Assembly: GCA_014925825.1 (NCBI GenBank)
Contig: JACGCK010000071.1
Coordinates: forward strand, 62,001 to 126,000
DNA length: 64,000 bases
Direction of reading: 5' to 3'
Source of the DNA: Pholiota molesta
Lineage: Eukaryota; Basidiomycota; Agaricomycetes; Agaricales; Strophariaceae
In this document: positions 35,691-46,973 of the stretch, piece by piece
Position numbering within the stretch: the stretch's first letter is position 1
How the letters are laid out: each line of letters starts with the position of its first letter
Translations under genes and position numbers: made by a program
The notes under the pieces: generated by a model
Told to the model about the DNA's origin: nothing
The model's input: only the letters and a program-made list of their open reading frames with translations
Database searches by the model: none

Positions 35691-36570
35691 TTACATGAAG
35701 GTGTCGAGGGCACTTTTCTTTGGTGGCATGTAACCAGATATTCCCATCAACTTTTTCGCCAGTTGACCTCGCGTCAGCTTGGTATTCTTCGATGCCTCTA
35801 GCATGTCCGTTATAATTCTCCAGGCGGAATCGTTTGTGTTGTCGAATGAATGGCCCCCTGCCGGGGAATTCAAATTTTCATTATTAACCGACGACCAAGT
35901 AATCCACTGAGCACCAGGAAACGCTTTGGTTATGTTTTCCTTATACGCCGGCGTACTTGGACTGTTGGTGTCTTGCAGATAAAGAATACCAGCTATTGTG
36001 GTTTCTGGCCTACAAGCATAAGACCAAAGATTCTTAAATGAAGAAGAATGAAGTATTGCGAATTTTACCCACTCTTCCTGTAACCATTCTATAATTACAC
36101 CAGCAATCTCGTGGTTAGGAATATTTTTTGTGTTATTGAATCCTGGCGTATCAACGAGTTGGACACAGGTTGCGGACTTTTCCACTTTGAAGGGCGCCAC
36201 AGATGTTGTGCATGCATGCAAACTGCCCGATTCGCCAAGAGTTGGTAAAGGGCTGAGCTTGGGCTTCCCAGCAACGGATATGAACTGGATAAGAAATCTA
36301 AGTACGCGTCATCAGTCTGAGGCTTAATTGCTCGTCTTACATGACTCTTTCCACTACCAGTCTCTCCGAACAATCTATCGCATATCGTGAGTGGGCGAGC
36401 ATCACAATATTTTGTGATAATACACTGACATGACGACGGGTGTACCAGCAACGTTTTTCGGGCTGCGTTGAAGAGAAGAAAGTTAAAAGAGGAAAGTTAA
36501 ACGCAAACAGTGATTGAACTCACCTTTCTGCCTGCCCTGTTGGACGGTTATTGTTCTTCGTTTTTGCCAT
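35691..36570 (-). CDS. AIG1-like P-loop GTPase, paralogue 2
   Basis: Five exons, 36570-36524, 36462-36424, 36374-36341, 36284-36073 and 36009-35691, encode 216 aa. P-loop LFGETGSGKSH sits in a 34-nt third exon; LVDTPGFNNT is the switch II motif and IAGILYLQDTNSP follows. The last intron (36010-36072) is 63 nt, a multiple of three, and has no stop, so a retained-intron form would add 21 residues without changing frame. The copy is close to paralogue 1 (recent tandem duplication that includes upstream sequence). All sites look intact, so it is probably functional. Confidence 0.82.
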
Positions 36571-38440
36571 ATGTCTCCTGGGACTCAAGGATTGGACTGG
36601 TGTGGGGACTCATTAGAATTGCTGATGAGAGCTTTACCTTTTATTTTGCTAGGCGCGCGGGAGGCACGCTGCATCGTGCATCATGTCTTAAGTATGTTGG
36701 ACTTAGAAAACCGCGAGGCATGAAATTTTTGGCTGCTGTCACCGAATCGTCTACGGCGACAGCCATACTTGGGCCTCAAGGCTAGTACTTATCTGAACTT
36801 CAATCAATATTAAGTTTAGTCGTATTTATGAGAGCGGTCGGAATTATACTTTAAGGCGATAGCATGTGCATCATGTGAATGAAACACAGGCGCCCGACCC
36901 CTAGATTCTCAGTTGGGAACCTCACTATTCTTTAATATTTGATGACACATACCATTTTGGTGCGAACTTTCAGCACTCAAATGAATTCAAGGTCGCTGAA
37001 AGTAGTTATTCTTTTTCTACTTGATGTTAATACAGCCGATGGGGATCATGGGGCGATTGACGAAGAGCGAGCGACAGGGACAAAACAGTGAAGCGTGTGT
37101 ATATGCAGGCTGATAGGTAGGCAGACAGGCGGTACAGACAGTATGTCGGTGTAAATGTCCGTGGTGGGGCTGAGCGCTGGGCCTGAGGCCTGCCGCCTGA
37201 TGCACGAAGGGAAGAAGAGTGAAAGTATTCAATTATTTGATTCAATTGACGCTCGGCATTGCCTCGGTCACTATAAATGTCACGTTACCGCATTTTCTGG
37301 CAGAAATTCATCACGCTAAAACTAAAACTGGACGTCCATCACCAACACTTCTCAGTAGCTCAAGCTCAAGCTTCAAGCTTCAGGCTTCAACTATCGACAT
37401 CAAGGACTTAGAAGAATAAGGAGCCAGCTGCTACATGTTTACCCCACCTTCATCGATCATCATCCATACTATATCAAATCATCATACTTCAACAGTTCAA
37501 CTCAACCGATATACAGCAATCTGACTGCATAACATTCTTCGAATCCCTTGTCCGACCACGCTGGACTTGGAAGCGGACAATAAGGCAGCAGTCAGTCACT
37601 ACCATGTTGACACTAGGATTACCACTAAGTGATTCCGGTCAACCAACTTCGACCGTTGCGCAACGCTGATGCACGCATCCTTCCCCTATCCATTTTACCA
37701 GACTAATGTAGACTTTATTTAGGGCCGAAAGCAGCGCCCTTTTTATCTGTAAAATCTACTGATACACACAAGTCGAAACACTGGACTGCCGGCTTCTACT
37801 TCGAGAACTGACCTGATCTTAATTGCCAACGGTCATCAATCCCTTCGACACTTTTATGCTGTATATATAAACTCCCAATCATGCTTGGAACGAACAAACA
37901 GGCGACACCCCCCGCTATCACAGTCCACCGCTGACGCTGTGTACATTGTACAATCAGTCTGCGCGGAGTCTGCGGGCGCTCTCATTCCTCATACTCCACT
38001 GGTTATTTGGACGCCTTCCATATATTTGTCCCCAGACTGGCGAATATTCCTTATACGAGGAGAAGATGGAGGCTGTTCTTTGCTCGCCGACGCTTCATTC
38101 TGCGAATGGTCTACCCTTCCTATTCAGTCAATAATGATCTAGCCCTGGCCCACTCCGTTCACCCTCTCCGTCGCTAATCCATCGATCTTGCGAAGGGCAC
38201 GACAAGCCGAATATCTCGAGTCATATGTACAGTCGCATGGCTTTACCATCAGGATTATGTTTCGCCAGAGGCATCAAAAATATCGGTTGGCGTCAAGCAA
38301 AGTTTAAATTGATCCATGTGAGCACAAAAGAAGCTTTGTTGAACTCGCTACTTACTGTCAACCAATGCTTTCCCTATGTTCCTGTTGGTCATAATTGTTT
38401 TCGACTCTCATCTCAATACATTTAGCATTTCCGTGTACTA
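36571..38440. other. Intergenic between GTPase paralogues 2 and 3
   Basis: About 1.9 kb. It includes the upstream region of paralogue 2 (like that of paralogue 1: TTTTGCTAGGCGCGCGGGA block) and a part near 37270-37700 that resembles 32480-32900. Short frames only. Confidence 0.45.
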
Positions 38441-39484
38441 TCAGCTACCGAAACCAAATAATTTAGCGAAGAATCCAGGTTTACGTTTTTTCTCCTTCCC
38501 TTTCGATTCTTTTTCCTTCCCTTTCGATTCTGCCCCTTTCCCCGGCTTTTTTTTCTTGCCCGGTACCTTCAGAGGGCGACTCTTTTCCAATGCTGCTGCC
38601 AATTCCCCTTGTGTCAAGGGTTTCCAGCTTGTTGAGTTTTTCACGGCGGTAATGATGCTCCAGCCTGACTCTCCTGTGAACCTGAACCTGAATCGATTTG
38701 TCGAAAGGTTGTTAAATTCATTCAGCTTTCCTCTTATTTCCTTTTCTGCTTGTCTCGCTTCTTCGTCCGTCATATATTGTGCGTCTGTCGGATTCAGAGC
38801 CCATTTTGTGGTTATAACATCGACAGAGCAGCTTGGGAGATAGCGCAGAATCTCCTGGGGTCGTATCGTAAAAGGGTCCAATGGAAGTTCACGATGGTGG
38901 ATGTCCTGGATGTAAAGAATGCCGATCACATTGTTTTTAGGTCTGTCAGACAGTCTATATCAGTAATTTCGTAGACCTGACTAGATCTAAATCTACCCAC
39001 TTTTCTCTGAGCCATTCTACAATCTTTCCCAGAATTTCGTCGTCTGAAATCGAGTAATCATCGAAGCCGGGTGTATCGACGAGTCGTACAGATATGCCAC
39101 GTTTCCTCATTTCGAACCCTTGCACGATCTTGGTGCATGGATCTAAGTTATGGCCAACCTTTGGCTTTGTTTTGAGGGCTGGATCAGCTGAATCTGCCGC
39201 TAAAGCGATAAACTAAAGGGGTCGAAAAGGTCAAATTTATTGCGGACGTTTCTTTGTTAAGTCTCTGACCTGGCTCTTTCCAGCGCCAACTTGTCCCAAT
39301 AATCTGAAAGTTTCATGATTAAAAGTTCCGTCAGCGTTTCTACGGGTCAGACGATTTGTAATAAAAAACGGACATAATGGTTGGTAATTCACTGCGAACG
39401 AAAGACTATGGTAAGGCATGCTTCTATCACAGTAATCACAACTCAGCGCCTCAGCGCTTACCTTTGGCCTCCCATATTTCTCAT
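38441..39484 (-). CDS. AIG1-like P-loop GTPase, paralogue 3
   Basis: Five exons, 39484-39462, 39391-39374, 39303-39270, 39212-39001 and 38942-38441, encode 262 aa. The P-loop is LLGQVGAGKSQ, again inside a 34-nt exon. LVDTPGFDDYSISD is the switch II region, VIGILYIQDIHH follows, and VITTKWA stands in the place of the usual NKxD motif. A helical stretch (DEEARQAEKEIRGKL) and a lysine-rich tail (KGKEKESKGKEKKRKPG) end the protein. This tail is unique among the copies and could bind acidic membrane lipids (inference). Confidence 0.82.
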
Positions 39485-39941
39485 CGACTGACGACGCAAT
39501 GTTCTCGCAGAGTTTGGATTGTAGGCAGAAGCAAGTAGGATGTGTTTATGCAAGATCAACGGTGGGAATTTAAATAAAGGATGTTTCATGCATTGTCGGG
39601 TTTCAGAGATTCAACGCAGCAGCCTGCAAGATGCGGGGCTGCATATGCGTGTCAAGTTGGTACGCCACGAGGCCTGTCAAACATTAACTTTACTGTAGTG
39701 GATGAAAATAATCATCACATGGAGAGTTCCCGTATTATAATACATTTCTTCTTCTATGCCAGCGTACATGTCTAATAAAAAAAGTCCGGTCGATCAATGA
39801 TAAATTCACATTGCAATTGTGATTGCGATAAGTACTACTTCAATAAACATTTTTGGATGAAAGTTCTCCGAGTGATTCGCAGCGCCCAAATCGCGTGTCA
39901 TTCAGGAAAATATAAGTAACTTCTTAGCCTTCCTCTTTCGT

Positions 39942-40175
39942 CTACTCCGCTCCTTCCTTGCAAGATTTAATTAAACATTCGACGGAAAAATTTGCCAACC
40001 TCTTTATGAACGACCCATCCTGTTGCTTCAAGTGATATTGCGGGCAAAGCACTTCCAGGCCTTCAGGCAATTTCTTGCGCGTCACTTTAGCTGGCGACGC
40101 TTGAACGGCGGAGATAATCTTCCAGGCCAAATGTAGGGTGTTATCGAACCTGACTTGAAGCGGAAGATGCCCTCA
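39942..40175 (-). pseudogene. C-terminal remnant of an AIG1-like GTPase (paralogue 4)
   Basis: The open segment reads RFDNTLHLAWKIISAVQASPAKVTRKKLPEGLEVL, which lines up with the C-terminal part of the neighbours (FDYTTTSAWEILTTNFSSPTKVVTAKELAKKL). No P-loop or switch exon was found between here and paralogue 5, only short scrambled frames near 40250-40460. It is most likely a truncated copy. Confidence 0.65.
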
Positions 40176-40608
40176 TAATATGTACGAAGCATTGGCAAGG
40201 CTGTAACTGAACGTGACGTTGAACTTGAAGGCCATGAGGCCAAGCCTATTCAATTATTTTCGTTTTACTTATAATCAGTACAGTACTTTGAAGCCCGCCT
40301 ACGAATGCCATTACTCGAGTACCCAAAAAATTTCTACTCAGGTCGAAGGCATGATTCCCAAGATATACAGATTTCATCCCAAATAACGCAATCATCATGG
40401 TACGTTCAACATCTATTAGAATTCTCTTTGATCTGTTTTCTAATTTTAAAACTGGCAAGGCTGGGTACTACTGAAAGATCCTTGAATGTGTATTCGCCGC
40501 TAGTCCAAATTCTCTCCGTGCGCGTGGCATAGAAATGAGCCAATTTTTGAGCGACTTTCAGTGGCTAGTTTTCATTAGTTCAAATGTTCCATGCTCGATT
40601 GCAACGAC

Positions 40609-41563
40609 TTACTGGAATAATCGACCAAATACACCGCTGATTAATCTCCGGCCTTTACTCGGCTGTTGCTGTTCAAAATCCGTACAAATGCGCTTCAGTT
40701 TTTTCGCCAATTCTTTCGCTGTTACTACTTTGGTGGGTGAAGAGAAGTTCGTAGTAAGAATTTCCCATGCTGATGTCGTTGTGTAATCGAAACGCGGAAT
40801 TGGCTTTTCCTTTGTATTGCTACTGGCGTTCGACCTCAGATGTTTTCTGAAGTCTTCCTCGCTGGATTGAAATTGTTCTGGGACCGGAGAAGGCCAGTTT
40901 GTGGTTACAACGGAAGCACCAGGAGGCCAGGATATGTCCTGAGGTTGCATAAGCAGGTTCCTAATAAAGTGCCAGTGCTGAATATCGTGTAGATAAAGAA
41001 TACCGTTGATTTCGGTATTCGGTCTAACGAGATCAGACGTCGTTATCAGCCCAGCGCGAAAGCGTTTTAGAAAACTGCTTACTCTGCTTCGAGCCATTTG
41101 ATGATCTTCTTAAGTTGCTCGTTGTCTCTCAAGCCATCTGAATTATCGAAACCTGGTGTGTCGACAAGGCGTACAAATACTCCCTTTCTATGAGGGTTTG
41201 CAGCTACGAATGCTTGTACGTCCATCGTACACGATGCCATACCAAGACCCACTTTAGGGCCATTGGAATCTACTGCGTTCTCTCCAATCGCGGCGGAGAT
41301 GAACTAGAAAAAACCCGCGTTTACGTGCATTATAAAAAGCAATTTAGTTAAGGCGCTCTGACCTTGCTCTTTCCGGCGCCGGTCATTCCTAGTAATCTGA
41401 ACGAAATTATGAGTGAACGAGAGAGAACAGCACTCGTGATCTCACAGAATAGTAGGCGGTTGAGGACTATTTGAAGTGAGAGAAATGATTAATGAGATTT
41501 AAAATACATTAATATAAGGTCTGTTCAAGGTGGAACTCACCTTTCTTTGACTCTTTGTACCAT
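40609..41563 (-). CDS. AIG1-like P-loop GTPase, paralogue 5
   Basis: Five exons, 41563-41541, 41466-41446, 41396-41363, 41303-41083 and 41023-40609, encode 237 aa. P-loop LLGMTGAGKSK is in the 34-nt third exon, followed by FISAAIGE, LVDTPGFDNSDG, INGILYLHDIQHW, VVTTNW (in the G4 position) and a basic, aromatic tail (GRRLISGVFGRLFQ). It is the most upstream of the array and reads as intact. Exon phases equal those of the other members, which shows a single ancestral gene. Confidence 0.82.
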
Positions 41564-42623
41564 ATTCACTATGTACGATCGTAGGGATTCAAGAAGTTTG
41601 GTCGATGGTAGGAATTATCGATACCAATCCAATTTATATAAATATGCCATGCAATGCATCGGATGCATTATCAGCCGTTAAACCTGCAGGAAGAAGGCAG
41701 GCTTCGTACGACCTACACATGTTATTAACACTGCTGGAGGTGATCATTGTTCCATGTGAAAACAGCCCGGAAAAAGTGTATTTTTAACCTGTTGCATAGG
41801 CTGTTCCCAGAAAAAACTTCGGGAACAGCCTTGAAACCTGTTCACAATAGGCTGTTTCCAAAAGAAACAGCCATTGCCTCCAGCAGTGTAATTCATTATG
41901 CATGAGGCCAGAATCGATGATCAAAGCGCTATTAATAGAAACGAAAGAATCACAAAACGTTGCAAAACGGCCATGAATCGGTGCAACGAATCAGTGAATG
42001 TTCTTTCCTATACAGCGTAGAACAGACAAGCGTAGTGGAACTGTTCGATTCGCCATTGGCCTGAATATGGATTTTGCAGGAGGAGGAAATACATTATCAC
42101 AACCCGCGTGCCCCATTTGGCGATAAATACCATATCCAGAATATCCTCCGAAACAACTTGCAACGAGACGTGGTTATTGTTGAAAAAATATGACGTCCTC
42201 GCTTCAACATGTAACTAGAAATACAAATTTTGGGTAATTACCAAAGTAGCTGTAACCAAAATCAAGAAAGTAGTATGGTTTGTAAGTGGTGAGAGTCGGA
42301 TAAAGTAAGTATGTTACAAAATTGCTTAATCTACTCAAGAACGTAGTGGGGAGTGGATTACATAGATATATGTAACAACGACATGCATATGTGAATGGTG
42401 CGTTAGCCGGCCCTAGTCGGTCGCGGCGGATATGTATAATCATAGCGCGGAGGTTCATGAATACAGGATAAGATACGAGCAGCAGAGCATCCACGGAGGC
42501 CGGAGACCAGGCGTAAGAGGGCGCTGTGTGAATGACATTGTGAAAATGTCGTTTTTTTGTCGTGATTGGGGGGTAAGAGGTAAATTCAATAAATTACGCT
42601 GTCCAAGCTATGGATCGACTCGG
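41564..42623. other. Intergenic with two neighbouring hairpins
   Basis: About 1 kb between the GTPase array and the UBP1-like gene. Two hairpins stand at 41799-41872. The rest is AT-rich with no supported gene. Confidence 0.5.
41799..41872. repeat. Two consecutive perfect hairpins sharing a GGCTGTT stem
   Basis: First: GGCTGTTCCC (41799-41808), 12-nt loop, GGGAACAGCC (41821-41830). Second: GGCTGTTTC (41850-41858), loop CAAAA, GAAACAGCC (41864-41872). The stems are alike but each keeps its own pairing. Confidence 0.88.
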
Positions 42624-45600
42624 TCACCGCGCTTTGACTCCAGGCGTTGCAGGCGAACTGGTCGCAGCAGAAGGGTGGTGCATAATCCGCGTCGACTTGG
42701 ATCCGACCCCCAGCGAGGAGTTCGTAGCGGGTTGGGGCTTGTTGGCCAATGCCGCTTGAACCAGGTTCGAATTCAGAATCGAGGGTGCAGAGGCGGTCAT
42801 ATCAGACGGTATGGGCTCCTCCGCGTCGCCATTTGTCAAATGAGGCTCGTGTGCATGGACGGCCGTTCCATTCAAATGCCCATGTGCTGACGGCGTCTGC
42901 GACCTCGAAGCCACCGCCGTCGACGACCCGGCCTCGCTCGCCGTCTCCGACATCGGCGTGTTCCTCCGCCGTGCGTTGACGCTCCTCACAATCCTCGGCC
43001 CAAAGCCCGCCGCGCGCCCCGACGCGGACGCGGACACCCCCAGCGGCAGGTGCGTGCTCATGCTCATCGTGTCCACCGCCCCCTGCCCCTCCTCGCCCCC
43101 TCTGCCGCTACTCAGTTTCGCCTTCTCGCCGCCCTTCGCCTTGGCCTTCTTCGGCGACTTCATCACGCCCACGCCGACCTCGCTGACGAGCGACCCGAGG
43201 CTGCCGTGCAGGTCCACGACCTTCACCTCCGGCTTGAGCGTCTCTTCCGAGCCGATGCTCAGCCCGTCGCCGTCCGTGCTCTCGCCGTCCGCGTCCCGCA
43301 GCCCGTCCGCGCCCGCCCGCCCGCCGCGCGCCCTGCTCCTACTTCGACTCCTACTCCTTCCACGGTCCGCCGCGCCCGCCCGGACCCCCGCGTGCGCCCC
43401 GTCCGCTGCCGCCGCGCGCCCGCGGAGGTACACCCCCGGGCGCGGGTGCACCGCGCGCTCGTAGTAGAGCATGAACGCGCCCGCGCCCTCCGCGAGCACG
43501 CTCTCCAGCCCGCACTCCGCGACCGCGTCGTCGCTGATGCGCAGCCACCCGCGGCCCGTGCCCGCCTCCGCCTCCGCGCGGTCCTCCCAGTAGTACCGCG
43601 TCTCGCCGTACGTCGACGACCCCGCGTACGTCGGCGGCGCCTGCTTCGCCGCGGTCTCGTCCTCGAGCTCGAGCTCGAGCCGCAGAGGGTCGACGAGCGT
43701 CGGCGGGACCCACTTCCCGTGCAGCCGCTTGGGCTTCCGCCGGTAGCAGATGTAGTGCCCGAAGGAGTGCTGCCCGTAATGGCACACCACCGCCGCGAGC
43801 CTGTATATCGTGCGCTGCGCGCCGGGTGCGTACGTCTCCTGCGTGGGCGTGCTCGGCCGTGGCGGGTGGCTGGACACTGAGCTCGAGGTAGAAGCGGAGC
43901 TGGAGGCCAGGAAGGATTGGGTAGTTGGGGGTGGCGACGGGGTGGAGATGGCGCTCGTGGGGATCGTAGAGAGGCTTCCGGAGGTGGTGTAGGGTGTTAG
44001 ATCGAGCACTTCGGGGAAGTAGACGCGGATGGTGTTCTTGGCTGCGTATTGGCCATAGTGTACGGATCTGTTCAGGTGGAGGGCGAGCACAGGTGGAGGC
44101 TAGATAAAGCGGAGTAATGAATGTGAGATGTGGTCTAATTGGTCTGAGAATGTGAAGATGATGACGTACCCTGGCAATCATAGCTTGCTTCGTGGATGCA
44201 GGACTGACGACTCTCTCAAGTCGAACACCATCCAGGAACGACTCGTCTTCAATCCTGCCCTCAGTAAGAGCCGTCTTTACACGCTGTTCCATCCGCTTCA
44301 CCTCCTTGAACCTCTTTTTCTTCGAATTGGACGGCTTGCTCTTGCTAGGCGAGGAAGAAGGCATGGTCGATGACGATGCCGCCGGCGAACCAGGAGCAAA
44401 GGCGGAAGCGGACGATACTCCTGCACTAGGTTCGATCGCCTCGCGTAGTGTTTCGAGCTCCTGCAAGAGGCGTCTGTGGGTGGCCAATACGGAGCATTTA
44501 CGGCATACACAGTCCTTGAGAATCTCGAGACGGGTGTAATCTTCGAGGCAGTCTTCGAGGCGGCATGACGTCTGTGTGTGTGATTCCGGATATAGATTTG
44601 GACTGCTAAAATAGAGACAAAATGCGACCCACCGCCAGCCTAGGCAGAGCCAACTGCCAATTATCAAAGCCAAAATGCATCACCGCCTCCGTGTAGCCGC
44701 ACACGACGCAGCTCCTCCGGTTCGCCGTCAGGCCGTCGAACACGCTCTTGCTGCTCAGGCCCCGTGGCACGGCCGATGATGATATGCCCTCGTCATCCGC
44801 CTCGTTCCCCTTCTCGCCTTGTGGGGAGGCAGCGCGGGGCGTGCTGAGGTCGAGCACGCCGGCGATGCCGCGGTCTTTGAGGCCCTCCCAATCGACGGCG
44901 CTGGTCTCGTTTTTGATGCATTCGGAGACGAGCTGAAAGAGCTCTTGCGCGTCTTGGTGCTCGCGCGAGGTGAAGAGGGAGGATGCGGTGCTCGGGTGGA
45001 ATGTGCCTTTGAAACCGGGGGGTGGGGGCTGGGGCGCAGATAGCACTGAGATGATGTCGTGTGGTCGGAGAGAGTGATAGGATGATTTGGGGGTGTTGAG
45101 TTCTGGGATATGCATTCTGTTAGGACATACATTTCGAATGATGGGCAAAAAAGACCGACTGGTGAATAGATCCTGGAGAGCGTCTATGACAGGTGTCGGA
45201 ACGTCCAAAGCCTCGGCCTTGGCGTGGACGGCGTCGATATGTGGTTGCAGATAGGACAACGAAGCCAGTGCCTAGCACGGTATAGTGTTAGTAGAGTACA
45301 TCGACAGCCCATCTAGAGACCCATACCTGTAGTGTAGAATTCATGAAGCAATATGTCCCGGAAATGTTGACAAGGCCAGGATAATATCCGGCTTTCTCTA
45401 ATTGAGAGTCTATAACAGCGTTGTCTAAGACCCTTTAGTACTTTCGTATCGTCAACAGCATCGAGGAACCACTCACTGGCATTGGCCTTGTCCAGTTCGT
45501 TCATTGCAATTTGCTCAGCCCGGGTCCGGACCAACTTGTTCTTGGAGGACCCCCCACTGGACTTCTTGTGTCTCTTGCCACGAGAGCCACTCGACGAGCT

Positions 45601-45834
45601 GGCTGATTGTGATGACGAGCTTGGCCAGAGCCATGGTATGGAGAAGCCCAAGCTGTCGAGACCCATCCTCACGGTATGAAACCAACCGAGGACGAGACGG
45701 TGGAGGCTGAGCCGACGAAGATACTGCGCTGCGAAGAAGACGAGTGTTGGGATTACGACAAGGACGATAAGGGGGGCCGTCTGCTGGAAGAGGGGACTCT
45801 GGAGAATGAGGATGGCCCACTCCTGGAAGCGCAT
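42624..45834 (-). CDS. UBP1: Ubiquitin carboxyl-terminal hydrolase, UBP1-like
   Basis: Five exons, 45834-45477, 45424-45327, 45271-44633, 44571-44170 and 44099-42624, encode 990 aa. A membrane span near residues 17-36 (APLIVLVVIPTLVFFAAQYL) is also found in yeast Ubp1. The Cys box reads GLVNISGTYCFMNSTLQ (Cys about 145; the usual GNTC is changed to GTYC). REHQDAQELFQ follows, then CVVCGY with a later CVCRKC pair as a zinc-binding set, and the His box HSFGHYICYRR near a WLRISDDAV motif. Long Ser/Pro-rich and GC-rich insertions and a 200-residue tail surround the core. It removes ubiquitin from proteins, probably at the ER or other membranes. Splice sites are all GT-AG. Confidence 0.9.
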
Positions 45835-45954
45835 GTGCCGTCGCTGCTGGACACGGTCGAGACGAGGTGGACGTCACCGGTGGGCAGAGCGCCAATGGCA
45901 GGCTATATTCCACAGGGGCGGCGGTGGTGGGCGGTCGACTGCAAGCACCGTTAC

Positions 45955-46038
45955 GGCTACCTAGCGCAATGGTAGCGCGTTTGGCTTCGATGCTTAACGG
46001 GTACCAAAAGGTTGCAGGTTCGAGTCCTGCGGTGGTCA
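45955..46038 (+). tRNA. tRNA-Arg(UCG) with intron, copy 1
   Basis: Acceptor stem GGCTACC with GGTGGTC and discriminator A. D arm GCGC/GCGC; anticodon stem TTTGG/CCAAA with loop CT-TCG-A and a short intron (about 12 nt) after position 37; T arm GCAGG-TTCGAGT-CCTGC. Anticodon TCG gives arginine. The 3' half agrees with eukaryotic tRNA-Arg. A T5 run follows, as for Pol III termination. Confidence 0.88.
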
Positions 46039-46118
46039 TTTTTGGCACGCTGCTTGGTAATAAATCACGTGAACATCGCCATAGGGCGCCTCGACCATCA
46101 TCTCCACTTGACCTCCAC

Positions 46119-46203
46119 GGCTACCTAGCGCAATGGTAGCGCGTTTGGCTTCGATTGCTCAACGGTTACCAAAAGGTTGCAGGTTCGAGTCCTGCGGTGG
46201 TCA
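46119..46203 (+). tRNA. tRNA-Arg(UCG) with intron, copy 2
   Basis: Same structure as copy 1 and identical in the mature parts; the intron differs by a few bases (one nt longer). It lies 80 bp downstream of copy 1, in the same direction. Confidence 0.88.
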
Positions 46204-46973
46204 ACTTATTACTTCGAGAATTGACCCGATAACTTTCAGCTCGCTGAGTGATTTAAGCGCCCATAAGTCGCTTTTATCACTTCATATTTTGCATATATAT
46301 TATGTATGTAGTGTAGAATAAATATATCTGCTACATTATTAGTGAATGATACGGGTAACCCGTGGGCACCAAGAGGCCGACCTGTAATCCTAGTACTTAC
46401 CCGCCGAAACCCCTACCCACGTCGGCTACAAGACAGAAAATCCAATGGAATTCATTTGTAAAAATTTTGCAAGCTTTCCAAAGACTTGTAACTCTCAAAT
46501 TCCTCGCGTAGGATTTCAGCTCAGCAAACCCTTGTAATGATCACTTGCATTCTAATGGATTCTATTGCCTTGCAAATGGATTATATTGCCTTGCAAACGT
46601 TGAAAGCGTTCCAACATTTATGGTGAATTATGATAAGTATTGTAATAAAGCCTCTATTACCCTACGTTTGTGACCAGATTTTTTTTTGAACCACCACCAT
46701 TTTAGCTCATTTTACAGCTATCTAAGTAGTTTTATGAGCTCTCTTTCTCTCCTCCTTTTCTTTCCTTTTGTGAATTTTTTTTCAGTTCTTTCTTTAAAAC
46801 ACCCAGCCTATTGAAGGGAAAACCTTATTGATTGGAAAATAATATTAATAATAATATTAATAATAATGCGTGCATTCGACGCGTCAATATATTTCCACGT
46901 GACCGGCGCGTCTCCTGTGAAGTTGAATTGGAATGACGCGTAACAAGTTTTCTTTCCGACTCCAACACCATCT
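46204..46973. other. AT-rich intergenic stretch upstream of CDC7
   Basis: About 770 bases. It holds direct ATAATATTAATA repeats near 46840-46865, a pyrimidine-rich part near 46740-46790, and possible MCB-like ACGCGTC (46877) and GACGCGTAA (46934) motifs. MCB elements (ACGCGT) drive G1/S genes in other fungi, so they may regulate CDC7 (inference). Confidence 0.4.

Noticed and set aside
43351..44673. 440-codon minus-strand frame in the UBP1 locus, and 276 codons on the plus strand
   Set aside because: Both overlap the UBP1 exons in other frames; the composition is a by-product of GC-rich codons. The 42624-44099 frame has the His box and correct splice phase.
45955..46038. tRNA-Met or other identity
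   Set aside because: The loop reads CT-TCG-A when the intron is placed after position 37, and the T arm and 3' half are of the tRNA-Arg type.
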